Shown piece after piece: positions 17,175-26,206 of a stretch of DNA of 64,000 nucleotides (positions are counted from its first letter, which is position 1; each line of letters opens with the position of its first letter). This stretch comes from Jeotgalibacillus alimentarius. GTDB lineage: Bacteria > Bacillota > Bacilli > Bacillales > Jeotgalibacillaceae. The stretch is from the NCBI RefSeq assembly GCF_000829445.1, contig NZ_JXRQ01000028.1:51939-115938 (forward strand), given 5' to 3'. The position numbers and the translations under genes were made by a program. The notes under the pieces were generated by a model. The model searched no databases and was not told where the DNA came from. It saw only the letters and a list, made by a program, of their open reading frames with translations.

Positions 17175-18634
17175 GTTCTTTTTCTTTCACGGTAAATATC
17201 TATCGCTTCTGTCGTACACTCCACGACCCCTTTACCGATCAGCTTCCCAAGCGGTGTAATGGACCCTGCATACTGAATGAATGGTCCGTGCTGGGTTGCT
17301 GCTACGAGCGCGCTGTCAGTTGAGGTGCCTGTTGCAAGCGTTCCTGTGAGCGGATCTTTCACGTCTGCATTCTGCAGCGCTTTTACTTTTGCTTCAGTGG
17401 CGGTCATCATCGCCTGGATAAATGCTTCATCTGACAGCTTGCCATTAATGAAAACCCAGCTGTTGATTGTACCGATTGTTGCCTGCCGATCTCTTTCGTG
17501 GGACAACGACACATCAACTGCATTTCCAACTCCAGCTGTTATTGCAATCACTACTGACAAACCATTTTCTTCATACTCACGAATCACAACGTCCTCCACC
17601 TTTACAGCGGTCATCATTCCCACTGTATCAGCCGCCTTAAATCCATTGCGGTTTGCATACTGAACCATGTCCTGATAGCTGTCATCACATTCATAATCCA
17701 TCGGCACATGCCTGTTCACAAAGTGATGATACCAGCCAAGGCCGGCTCCAATCACTGCTGACGATAAGGTCTTTAGTGACTGGGGCGCCTGCATATGAAC
17801 GTGGTCAGGCGTAATCGTGAAGTGGTCTTTTGTGATCTCGCACGGGGCCTGGTGACCGTGATTTGGCAGTAGCGTCACCTGTGGCTTCGGCAGTTCAGGG
17901 TGCGACTGTGTATGCACCCGTGCCCGGTAAACGCGCTCGACTGTTTCTTTATTCATCACATGACCAGGCTCTGCAAGCTGCACCGTCTCCCCCTCATGTA
18001 GAAGAAGCAGGCGATCACAGTACAGCGAGGCAATATTCAGGTCATGAAAAATGGAGATCACAGTCAGCTCATGCGTGTCAGTCCACTCCTTCAACAGGTC
18101 AAGCAGCTGCTTCTGATAAGACAGATCCAGGTGATTTGTCGGTTCATCAAGTAACAGCAGCTTTGGTTCCTGCGCCAGTGCCTGCGCTAAAAATACGCGC
18201 TGACGTTCGCCGCCTGACAGATCCTGAATCGACTGGCTTTCAAATTCAGCTACGCCAGTCTGCTGCATCGCTTCTGTCACAGCTTTCTCATCGTCAGACT
18301 TCCACGGGGCAAACATTCCCTTCTGGTGAGGATAGCGTCCCATTGAAACCGTTTCGCGTACTGTGTAATCAAATGCATGACTGTGCAGCTGCGGCAAAAC
18401 AGCGATCTCACGGGCAAGCTGCTTTGGTGAATAAGCACTGAGCGGCTGATCTTTATACGATACATCACCTGACCTGCATGGCAGCAGACCGCTGATCATT
18501 TTCATCAACGTGGTTTTCCCGCTGCCATTTGGTCCGAGAATGCCTAAAATCTCCTGCTTCTGAAGCTCAAAAGAAACGTTTTTCACCACGTCCTTTTCAC
18601 CGTATCCGCCGCTGATCTGTGAAGCTTTCAGCAT
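17171..18634 (-). CDS. btuD-cbiZ: Fusion of cobalamin ABC transporter ATPase (BtuD) and adenosylcobinamide amidohydrolase (CbiZ)
   Basis: 487 residues, two domains. Residues 1-255 are an ABC ATPase of the BtuD/FhuC type: Walker A GPNGSGKTTLMK, signature LSGGERQRV, Walker B LLLLDEPTNHLD. Residues about 280-487 match CbiZ (GAGLGWYHHFVNRHVPMDY, DTVGMMTAVKVED, ITAGVGNA, GTSTDSALVAATQHG), which cuts the side chain of incomplete corrinoids to cobyric acid. The fusion places remodelling next to import. Start ATG 18634 has AAAGGAGAGG. The frame runs through the junction without a break. Confidence 0.92.
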   Translation of the reverse strand: MLKASQISGGYGEKDVVKNVSFELQKQEILGILGPNGSGKTTLMKMISGLLPCRSGDVSYKDQPLSAYSPKQLAREIAVLPQLHSHAFDYTVRETVSMGRYPHQKGMFAPWKSDDEKAVTEAMQQTGVAEFESQSIQDLSGGERQRVFLAQALAQEPKLLLLDEPTNHLDLSYQKQLLDLLKEWTDTHELTVISIFHDLNIASLYCDRLLLLHEGETVQLAEPGHVMNKETVERVYRARVHTQSHPELPKPQVTLLPNHGHQAPCEITKDHFTITPDHVHMQAPQSLKTLSSAVIGAGLGWYHHFVNRHVPMDYECDDSYQDMVQYANRNGFKAADTVGMMTAVKVEDVVIREYEENGLSVVIAITAGVGNAVDVSLSHERDRQATIGTINSWVFINGKLSDEAFIQAMMTATEAKVKALQNADVKDPLTGTLATGTSTDSALVAATQHGPFIQYAGSITPLGKLIGKGVVECTTEAIDIYRERKRT

Positions 18635-18636
18635 CG

Positions 18637-19671
18637 CTATCCTCTCCTTTCCTTACGTCTTTGAATTAAAATCAGTCCAAATACCGGCGCGCCGATCAGC
18701 GCAGTAATCACACCGATCGGAAGCTCAGTCGGCGCTACAATGGTTCTTGCAACCAGATCACACAGAATCAGCAGGCTCGCCCCATTTAGAATGGAAAGCG
18801 GCAGTACGTGACGATGGTCTGACCCTGTTACCATTCTGACCATATGCGGCACGACAAGTCCGACAAAGCCGATTGTGCCGGATACTGCGACTGCTGCGCC
18901 TGTTAACAGTGAACCTGAAGCTAACACAACAAACTTTCTGCGCTGCACGTTGACGCCTAAATGCTGCGCGCGCTCCTCGCCAAATGCCATCGCATTCAGT
19001 TCACGTGCATTCCAGAATAACAGCAGTGCTCCAATCACAAAGAACGGCGCAATCAGTCTGATATATTCCCAGCCTCTCATCGACACACTGCCAAGCAGCC
19101 AGTTGATAATCTGTCTGAGCTCATCGCCAGTGAGGGCAATCATCAGTGATAAGATTGAACCGAGAAATGAACTGAAAATAATACCAGTCAGGATAATCGT
19201 TTCCATCTTCATCGATTTTTCAACCATTCTTGCAAAACCAAGCACGATCACTAAAGTAATGAGCGCAGCTAAAATGCTGATCACCGGTAACGTGAAGCTG
19301 CCAAGTCCGGGTATTGTTAAGCCGAGGAAAATCGTTGCGACTGCACCGACTGAAGCACCTGAAGATACTCCAAGCGTATAAGGATCAGCAAGCGGATTTT
19401 TCAGCAGTCCCTGGAAAGAAGCACCGGCAATTGCTAATGAAGCACCAACAAGCGCTGCGAGCACCACTCTTGGAAAGCGGATATCAAGTACGATCGAACT
19501 GAACATCGGATCCAGTGATTCTCTGTTCCCTGTGATCGCCCCGGCAAAAATATTCAGCATTTGTGTCAGTGGAACCTGAACAGATCCGACTGTGACGCCA
19601 AGTGTGAATGCTGTCAGTAATAGCAGGATTGAAAAGGTGTAGCCGGTCCAGACTTTATTCCGCGAAAACAT
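18637..19671 (-). CDS. btuC: Cobalamin/corrinoid ABC transporter permease BtuC
   Basis: About 344 residues of the FecCD/BtuC family with roughly ten membrane segments; GASLAIAGASFQGLLKNPLADPY... region and GLVVPHMVRM (ATPase coupling) are visible. I give ATG 19671; a TTG at 19692 with an AAGGA further upstream is an alternative. Stop codon lies 2 bp before btuD-cbiZ and the start overlaps btuF. Confidence 0.88.
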   Translation of the reverse strand: MFSRNKVWTGYTFSILLLLTAFTLGVTVGSVQVPLTQMLNIFAGAITGNRESLDPMFSSIVLDIRFPRVVLAALVGASLAIAGASFQGLLKNPLADPYTLGVSSGASVGAVATIFLGLTIPGLGSFTLPVISILAALITLVIVLGFARMVEKSMKMETIILTGIIFSSFLGSILSLMIALTGDELRQIINWLLGSVSMRGWEYIRLIAPFFVIGALLLFWNARELNAMAFGEERAQHLGVNVQRRKFVVLASGSLLTGAAVAVSGTIGFVGLVVPHMVRMVTGSDHRHVLPLSILNGASLLILCDLVARTIVAPTELPIGVITALIGAPVFGLILIQRRKERRG

Positions 19672-20644
19672 CAGGATAGATCGCTTCGGCAAGCGCCTGC
19701 GTTCCTTCTACAAGTCTCGGGCCTGAGCGTGTAACCGGGTCAGAAGGAACCTCAAATACAGCTTCTTCCGTTACAGCTGTTACCTGGCTGAATCCTTCAT
19801 AGCTCATCCACTGGTCAACTGCACCTTCAACATAATAGCCATATGTGAGAAGTGCCACATCAGGGTTACGCGTCACCACTTCCTCTTCTGTTAAAGGAAC
19901 AAACCCTTCCTGATCTGCCATAACATTTTCCGCATTGATCAGTTCTAGCATTTCCTGGATAAATGTATTATTTCCTGCTACATACATTTCAGGCGGCCCT
20001 GCAACATCAACTAACACTGATTTGCGGTCTTCTTCAGAAATATTTGCGGCTTTTTCAGCAATTTCATCAAATCCTGCTTCCATGTCAGCAATGATCTGTT
20101 CTGCTTCTTCAGTTGTTCCTGTCACCTGTCCGATCTTTTCGATCGTGTCATACACTTCATCGAAGGTCATTGCATTTTCAATCACAACAACCGGAACACC
20201 TGCATCTTCAATCTGCTGCAGGCCGTCCGCACCGCCCGGGTTAGATGCATGCGCAAGTACAACATCAGGCTGAAGGGCAATAATTTTTTCCACGTTGAAC
20301 TCCATACCGCCGATCTTTTCAACTTCCATTGCTTCTTCCGGATAATTATCAAAGTCAGATACACCGACGATTTCTTCATCAAGGCCAAGTGCGTATGCGA
20401 TCTCTGTATTACTTGGCAGCATTGAAACGATGGCATCAGGCTGCTCTTCGATGGTGATCTCATCACCATTTGCATCTGTAACCGTTACAGGAAATGCTGA
20501 TTCTGCTGATTCTGCTGATTCTTCTGCAGGTTCTTCTGTTTCTTCCGCCTGCTGATCATTTTGCGTATCTGTTGTTTCTTCTGCGCTGTCTGAGCAGGCT
20601 GCAAGAACGCCTGCTGCGAGTAAAATAGGTAACCATTTTTTCAT
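19655..20644 (-). CDS. btuF: Corrinoid-binding lipoprotein BtuF
   Basis: 329 residues from ATG 20644 with CGGAGG nearby. Signal peptide KKWLPILLAAGVLAAC with lipobox LAAC, then an acidic Glu/Thr-rich linker of about 35 residues, then a periplasmic-binding-protein class III fold (DAIVSMLPSNTEIAYALGL, VGVSDFDNYPEEA, VVLAHASNPGG). First gene of the eleven-gene operon and directly behind the B12 riboswitch. Confidence 0.92.
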   Translation of the reverse strand: MKKWLPILLAAGVLAACSDSAEETTDTQNDQQAEETEEPAEESAESAESAFPVTVTDANGDEITIEEQPDAIVSMLPSNTEIAYALGLDEEIVGVSDFDNYPEEAMEVEKIGGMEFNVEKIIALQPDVVLAHASNPGGADGLQQIEDAGVPVVVIENAMTFDEVYDTIEKIGQVTGTTEEAEQIIADMEAGFDEIAEKAANISEEDRKSVLVDVAGPPEMYVAGNNTFIQEMLELINAENVMADQEGFVPLTEEEVVTRNPDVALLTYGYYVEGAVDQWMSYEGFSQVTAVTEEAVFEVPSDPVTRSGPRLVEGTQALAEAIYPDVFAE

Positions 20645-20678
20645 ATTGTATTCCTCCGTCTTATGATTTTTTTGCAAT

Positions 20679-20703
20679 AAAAAAACATCTCACGCGGGAG
20701 ATG
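20679..20703 (-). terminator. Riboswitch-controlled terminator before btuF
   Basis: Minus-strand stem CATCTC/GAGATG with a CCGCGT loop followed by seven T. It lies between the aptamer and btuF, which fits transcription attenuation. Confidence 0.75.
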
Positions 20704-20787
20704 CAGGGTTGCAGGGTATAGCCGTATGTAAAAAACGGAGACTGCAACACCCGCCCATATCCTCGTAGGCGTGTCTGGTGCTTGGAA

Positions 20788-20950
20788 TCAAGGCAGGTCT
20801 CCTGGCTTATAACGTTTGAATGAATGCCTCCTTCCCATAGCCTGACTACAGTGGATGCGACAATCACAAGTCATTTACAGTGGCGGGACCGCGCTGGAAT
20901 TACACCAGCTTCCCTTTTAACTGATCATTGATGATCAGCACCTCTATCCG
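20788..20950 (-). ncRNA. Cobalamin riboswitch aptamer
   Basis: Minus strand carries the conserved parts in order: GGTGCTGAT start near 20943, AAAAGGGAAGCTGGTG, GCGGTCCCGCCACTGTA, TAGTCAGGCTATG, and the B12 box GCCAGGAGACCTGCC (20791-20805). Expected to shut off the btuF...cblS operon when adenosylcobalamin is plentiful. Confidence 0.95.
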
Positions 20951-21030
20951 TTCATATTAAAATGTTTTTTCAATGCTATTATAGCACTTTGTGTCAGAAA
21001 ATGTGCAAGTGGTTTTTTGAGAGGGGGTGG

Positions 21031-21135
21031 GGTTCAGGAGATTACTTTGGCGGTCCCGGAGATTACACCTGGTGTTCATGACATTACCAGGATGGTTCAG
21101 GCCATTATGACGATGGTTCCGAAAATCATGACAAA
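21031..21135. repeat. 21-bp-period array, GGTTC motif
   Basis: Five units start at 21031, 21052, 21073, 21094 and 21115, exactly 21 bp apart. Each begins GGTTC (or GGTCC/TGTTC), often with ATTA or ATCATGAC about ten bases later. Confidence 0.8.
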
Positions 21136-21157
21136 TGCCCTGCCCCCCCCCTCCCAC

Positions 21158-21188
21158 ATAAAAACCGCCCGGCACCAGCCGGACGGCA
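21158..21188 (-). terminator. Terminator of the MhqO-like gene
   Basis: Minus-strand stem CCGTCCGGC/GCCGGGCGG followed by TTTTT. Confidence 0.8.
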
Positions 21189-21198
21189 GATAAACATT

Positions 21199-22167
21199 TT
21201 ACACGTTAAGCGGTCTTAAGCTTGCTTCAATCTGAGCGCGCTTAGGCTCAAGAAATGGCGGCAGTGCCAGCTCTTCACCAAGGTGTTCCATGTCTTCATC
21301 CGTCGCAAAGCCCGGCTCATCTGTCGCGAGTTCAAACAGAATACCATTTGATTCACGGAAATAGATTGAGCGGAAGTAATAGCGGTCCACTTCTCCTGAC
21401 GTCATAAATCCGAAGCTGCGGATTCGCTCATCCCACTTTTCATAGTCTTCAAATGTCGGCACGCGAAACGCCACGTGGTGGACACTACCACGGCCGGGAC
21501 GCTCTGGCGGCAGATCAGGACGCTCTTCAATATGCACTTCAGCACCTGTTCCGCCTTCAGCAACTGACATGACCTGAATCGCTGGCAGCTCAGCACCTGC
21601 GCGGTTCGGATACTCACTCACTTTTTCAAAGCCAAGCACGTTCTCAAGGACTGCAATTGTTTTATCTGCACGACGGACAGTCAGCGTCACTGGTCCAAGG
21701 CCAACAATCGCGTGCTCTTCCGGAACTTCAGCGCCAGTCCATGGCACACCTGGTGCTACGCCTTCCTCACCGTTGTCTGCAACAAGCATCAGACGAGATC
21801 CCTCTTCATCTTCAAAGTAAAGTGTATCCCGGCCTGCACGCTTTTCAATGTCATCATGACGCACATTCAGCTCATTAAAACGTTCTTTCCAATAGTGAAG
21901 CGATTCTGTCGTCGGCACGCGGAATGCCGTATTCGAAATGCTTGAAACCCCCGGATACGTGCGGCCGGCCATTGGAATATCAAAGTAAGTCATATCTGTT
22001 CCCGGACTGCCTACTGCATCCGCGTAAAATAAATGATAAGATGACGTGCTGTCCTGATTAACTGTACGCTTCACAAGGCGCATGCCTAATACCTGTGTAA
22101 AAAATGTATGATTTTTCTCAGCAGCTCCTGTGATTGCTGATACGTGATGAATACCTGTTACATTCAT
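21199..22167 (-). CDS. Ring-cleaving dioxygenase, MhqA/MhqO family (VOC fold)
   Basis: 322 residues from ATG 22167 (AAAGGAG eight bases away; a GTG nine bases upstream abuts that site). Two glyoxalase/bleomycin-resistance modules, with metal ligands expected in TGIHHVSAITG (His), GSVHHVAFRV (His) and the Glu of NGILFELAT. The family opens hydroquinones and catechol-like compounds in the quinone stress response. The upstream sites at 22181 and 22243 match the MhqR operator, supporting this role; which paralogue (MhqA, E or O) it is cannot be decided. Confidence 0.88.
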   Translation of the reverse strand: MNVTGIHHVSAITGAAEKNHTFFTQVLGMRLVKRTVNQDSTSSYHLFYADAVGSPGTDMTYFDIPMAGRTYPGVSSISNTAFRVPTTESLHYWKERFNELNVRHDDIEKRAGRDTLYFEDEEGSRLMLVADNGEEGVAPGVPWTGAEVPEEHAIVGLGPVTLTVRRADKTIAVLENVLGFEKVSEYPNRAGAELPAIQVMSVAEGGTGAEVHIEERPDLPPERPGRGSVHHVAFRVPTFEDYEKWDERIRSFGFMTSGEVDRYYFRSIYFRESNGILFELATDEPGFATDEDMEHLGEELALPPFLEPKRAQIEASLRPLNV

Positions 22168-22180
22168 GTTCTCCACTCCT

Positions 22181-22200
22181 TTATCTCGAAACTGAGATAA
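22181..22200. promoter_or_regulatory. Probable MhqR operator, downstream copy
   Basis: TTATCTCGAAACTGAGATAA: TTATCTC/GAGATAA arms around six bases. Sits between the -10 box and the ribosome site. Confidence 0.75.
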
Positions 22201-22211
22201 TTTCTAACTTT

Positions 22212-22240
22212 ATTGTAATCCTGATTGTAAAAGAATGCAA
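22212..22240 (-). promoter_or_regulatory. Promoter of the MhqO-like dioxygenase
   Basis: -35 TTGCAT (22235-22240), 17-bp spacer, -10 TACAAT (22212-22217), flanked on both sides by the operator copies. Confidence 0.7.
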
Positions 22241-22242
22241 GA

Positions 22243-22270
22243 GAAAATATCTCGAATTCGAGATATTTTC
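22243..22270. promoter_or_regulatory. Probable MhqR operator, perfect 28-bp palindrome
   Basis: The 28 bp are perfectly self-complementary around TATCTCGAATTCGAGATA, the MhqR box of B. subtilis. It abuts the -35 element. Confidence 0.85.
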
Positions 22271-22298
22271 CGAATGATGCAGGTTTTTGGTTTGGGAG

Positions 22299-22446
22299 GT
22301 AGCAATTTTTCCCCGTCCGGTAGTGATACACCCGGGTAGTGGTAGCAATATACGCCGGGTAAGCAGGATTCCGCACAGGGAAGTAGCGCTACACCCGGGA
22401 ATTTGCAGCAATTCGCGTCGGGCATGTAGCAATTACCTCAAATTGA
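22299..22446. repeat. 21-bp-period array, GTAGCAAT motif
   Basis: Seven units start at 22299, 22320, 22342, 22363, 22383, 22405 and 22426 (steps 21, 22, 21, 20, 22, 21). Units begin G[TC]AGCAAT or close variants and several contain CCCGGG/GCCGGG about twelve bases later. Confidence 0.75.
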
Positions 22447-22560
22447 AGTCATATCCGTCAAGCATAGTATTGCAATACCCCTCTTCATGCCCTTAACAAA
22501 CTGAAAGACTGTTTCCTAATGGCATCAAGTGCCGGCTTCGCTGCGTGTTCAGCACTGATG

Positions 22561-22655
22561 GTCATAACATCGCGGCTGGTGGTAGTATGATAGCTGCTGA
22601 TCGCAGTGTTCCGAATTTTGACGGCAGTATCTGCAAAATTGATCGTCGTCTCTCC
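22561..22655. repeat. 21-bp-period array, G[TC]AGT motif
   Basis: Units start at 22582, 22603, 22624 and 22645 with 21-bp steps, most ending in TGATC or TGACG; 22561 may be a degenerate earlier unit. It adjoins the mccB terminator. Confidence 0.65.
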
Positions 22656-22665
22656 CCTGTCCCAC

Positions 22666-22692
22666 GAAAAAACCGCCCCATAAAGGAGCGGC
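22666..22692 (-). terminator. Terminator of the yrrT-luxS-mccAB operon
   Basis: Minus-strand CCGCTCC/GGGGCGG stem followed by TTTTTT. Confidence 0.8.
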
Positions 22693-22705
22693 TCATAGAA
22701 TACTA

Positions 22706-23851
<1,146 letters not shown>

Positions 23852-24772
23852 TCAACCACCTTCATAGATATTCTGACTCAAGTAACGTTCACTGCTGTCA
23901 GCGAAAACTGTTACGATATGACTGCCTTTTTCAGCTGTTTCCGCTTCTTTCAGTGCAGCATGAAACGCTGCGCCTGATGAGCTGCCGACAAGCAGACCTT
24001 CTTTTAACGCCAGTTCTTTTACCCAGTAAAAAGCGTCTTTATCATAGACTGTATGAATCGCATCGAACAGATCACGGTTCATATATTCAGGGAGAAATTC
24101 CATTCCGATGCCTTCAGTTTTATGAGGACCGGACTCTCCTCCATTAATGGTTGAGCCCTCCGGTTCTACAATAACCGTTTTAATCGCCTGATTCTGGTCT
24201 TTTAAAAAGCGGGCATTTCCCATAAACGTGCCGCCTGTACCTGCTCCAGCAACAAAAATATCAATGTTGCCATCCAGGTCGCGCCACAGTTCAGGGCCCA
24301 TGGTTTTGTAGTAGGTCTCCGGATTAGCCGGATTGCCAAACTGAGCAGGTGAAAATGAATCAGGAATTTCACGCACAAGCTGTTCTGCTTTAGCGATTGC
24401 GCCTTTCATTCCGTCAGCCGTTGGCGTGTTTACAACTTCAGCGCCAAGAGCGCGCATCAGCGTCTGTTTTTCAACACTGAACTTTTCAGGAACAACAAAA
24501 ATGACTTTGAACCCGCGTCCGACTGCAGCGAGTGCAACTCCGATGCCAGTGTTTCCCGCAGTCGGCTCAATGATTGTGCCGCCTTTTTTTAACTCACCGT
24601 GCTTCAGTGCGTCTGCGATGAGTTCCATTCCGAGGCGGTCTTTGACGCTTCCGCCCGGATTAAAATACTCCAGTTTCGCAAAAATCCGGCATTCGTTTGG
24701 AACCGGAATGCCGGAGATTTCTACGACCGGCGTATTGCCGATCAGTTCGTGCACGCTTTTTGCTACGTTCAT
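23852..24772 (-). CDS. mccA: O-acetylserine-dependent cystathionine beta-synthase MccA
   Basis: 306 residues of the cysteine synthase family. The PLP lysine is in NPGGSVKDR (residue about 43); the GNTGIG and GTGGTFMG loops bind PLP phosphate; GSSSGA is near the C-terminus. Sequence and partner genes indicate MccA (YrhA), which condenses homocysteine and O-acetylserine, not plain CysK. Starts directly after the luxS stop codon region (0-1 bp gap). Confidence 0.9.
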   Translation of the reverse strand: MNVAKSVHELIGNTPVVEISGIPVPNECRIFAKLEYFNPGGSVKDRLGMELIADALKHGELKKGGTIIEPTAGNTGIGVALAAVGRGFKVIFVVPEKFSVEKQTLMRALGAEVVNTPTADGMKGAIAKAEQLVREIPDSFSPAQFGNPANPETYYKTMGPELWRDLDGNIDIFVAGAGTGGTFMGNARFLKDQNQAIKTVIVEPEGSTINGGESGPHKTEGIGMEFLPEYMNRDLFDAIHTVYDKDAFYWVKELALKEGLLVGSSSGAAFHAALKEAETAEKGSHIVTVFADSSERYLSQNIYEGG

Positions 24773-25246
24773 TTATGCGTCCTCACCAAAAACGTCTTTC
24801 CACTCATCGCGCTTCGCAAGCATATCAGCAGCGATTTCCTTTGCACCTTCAAGGCTGTGATTCGCTGCCCAGCCGCACTGAACTTCGTTGCATGCCGGTA
24901 CTTCGTCAGCTTTCAGCACATCATTCAATGTTGCTTCAATCGCATTCAGAATCTCATCGTAGTTATCATGGTTGAGCACAGCAAGGTAGAATCCTGTCTG
25001 GCAGCCCATTGGCCCGATATCAACTACGTTGTCGAGGTGATTACGGATATTTTCAGCCATTAAGTGCTCAATCGAATGAAGGCCATCCATCGGCATATGC
25101 TCTTTGTTCGGCTGCTTAAAACGCATGTCATACTTATGAATTTCATCGCCGTTCTGTCCTTTTGTCACCCCAACAAGTCGTACATAAGGTGCTTTTACTT
25201 TCGTGTGGTCAAGATTGAAGCTTTCTACATTCATTTTCTTTGTCAT
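24773..25246 (-). CDS. luxS: S-ribosylhomocysteine lyase LuxS
   Basis: 157 residues from ATG 25246 (AAAGGAG upstream), the same length as B. subtilis LuxS; the open frame further upstream lacks a ribosome site. The metal site HSIEHLMAE (HxxEH) and GPMGCQTGF (Cys about 84) are intact. Converts S-ribosylhomocysteine to homocysteine plus the AI-2 precursor. Here it feeds mccA and mccB directly in one operon. Confidence 0.95.
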   Translation of the reverse strand: MTKKMNVESFNLDHTKVKAPYVRLVGVTKGQNGDEIHKYDMRFKQPNKEHMPMDGLHSIEHLMAENIRNHLDNVVDIGPMGCQTGFYLAVLNHDNYDEILNAIEATLNDVLKADEVPACNEVQCGWAANHSLEGAKEIAADMLAKRDEWKDVFGEDA

Positions 25247-25349
25247 GTGAAATCTCTCCTTTGAAAGTGTGATTGTGTTTATCTTAACTGGTCTGGTGAT
25301 GGGATGTACAGGGATTTCCATTCTTGCTTACATTTTTTAGGTGTCACAC

Positions 25350-25425
25350 CAGGGACGGAGCTTAGTGTGCCATTTTTATAACGATTATTAAAATGGCACA
25401 GTTAACTCCGTCCCTGCTGTGCCCC
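25350..25425. repeat. Large inverted repeat between luxS and yrrT
   Basis: Outer arms CAGGGACGGAG / CTCCGTCCCTG and inner arms TGTGCCATTTT / AAAATGGCACA form a long hairpin of about 75 bp. Similar GGGACGGAG elements are, from general knowledge, widespread in Bacillaceae. It could attenuate transcription between yrrT and luxS. Confidence 0.7.
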
Positions 25426-25437
25426 CCCTGCAAATCA

Positions 25438-26073
25438 CTATTTCTTCACCGCATGAATCAGCCACACGTATTCATTCATTCTTTTAAATGAAACGGCGAA
25501 TCCTGCATCTTCAAGCAGTTCGTTCATAACCGGAATCGTTGTATAGTATTCTCTTTTTAAGTCTTCAAGCAGATTCAGATAGCCCTGCTGTTCGGCCTTT
25601 TTCCACTGGGCGTGTTTTGCTTCTTTTGTTTCAAAAATGGTATCTGCAAAAACGATTTGTCCGCCGGCCGGCAGTGCAGCTGCATAAATGTTTGCTGCCT
25701 GTGCTTTTTCCTGATCTGTCAGATGGTGAAAAGCGTACGTACTGACGAATGTATCGGGCTTTTCGTTTAACTCAAACTCGAGAAAGTCGCCGTCAGTAAT
25801 ATTTAAAGCAGGAAAACGATCCTGTGTACGAATGCGCATGGCATTGTTCGGTTCATAGGCTGTTACCGTCAGACCTTTTGCTAAAAGTTTTTCAGTCAGA
25901 TTGCCGGTACCAGGTCCAAATTCAACTGTGTGACCTGAAGCAATTGAGGCAACCTTTTCAAGAATCGCGTCATAGTGTTCAAAAACAGCTGCGTATTCTT
26001 CGTCCTGTCCACTGACTGATGCATCGTAACTGTCTGCCCATTCATCAAAAATTTCTACGAATTCTCGTCCCAT
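25438..26073 (-). CDS. yrrT: SAM-dependent methyltransferase YrrT
   Basis: 211 residues from ATG 26073 (MGREFVEIFDEWADSYD, as in B. subtilis YrrT). SAM-binding motif I is VEFGPGTGNLTEKLL, followed by AYEPNNAMR and a FHHLT motif. Substrate unknown. In B. subtilis it heads the yrrT-mtnN-mccA-mccB operon; here luxS stands in the position of mtnN, 190 bp away, with the large hairpin between. Confidence 0.88.
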   Translation of the reverse strand: MGREFVEIFDEWADSYDASVSGQDEEYAAVFEHYDAILEKVASIASGHTVEFGPGTGNLTEKLLAKGLTVTAYEPNNAMRIRTQDRFPALNITDGDFLEFELNEKPDTFVSTYAFHHLTDQEKAQAANIYAAALPAGGQIVFADTIFETKEAKHAQWKKAEQQGYLNLLEDLKREYYTTIPVMNELLEDAGFAVSFKRMNEYVWLIHAVKK

Positions 26074-26142
26074 TTCAGGGTCCACTCCATTCAAAATATA
26101 TTATTCTTATCAAGATACTCGGAATTAACCGGGACGGTGATT

Positions 26143-26171
26143 ATATTATCAGAATTTGAATGGTTTGTCAC
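26143..26171 (-). promoter_or_regulatory. Promoter of yrrT
   Basis: -35 GTGACA (26166-26171), 17-bp spacer, -10 TAATAT (26143-26148). Downstream, ATTC...GGAAT at about 26104-26126 is a partial match to the CymR motif; that part is weak. Confidence 0.55.
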
Positions 26172-26173
26172 GT

Positions 26174-26206
26174 AAAAAAACGAAGTCGGGGTCTGTCCCA
26201 GACTTC
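26174..26206 (-). terminator. Terminator of the 26205-27116 gene
   Basis: Minus-strand stem GAAGTC/GACTTC with inner GGG/CCC, followed by TTTTTTT; it overlaps the stop codon. Confidence 0.8.
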
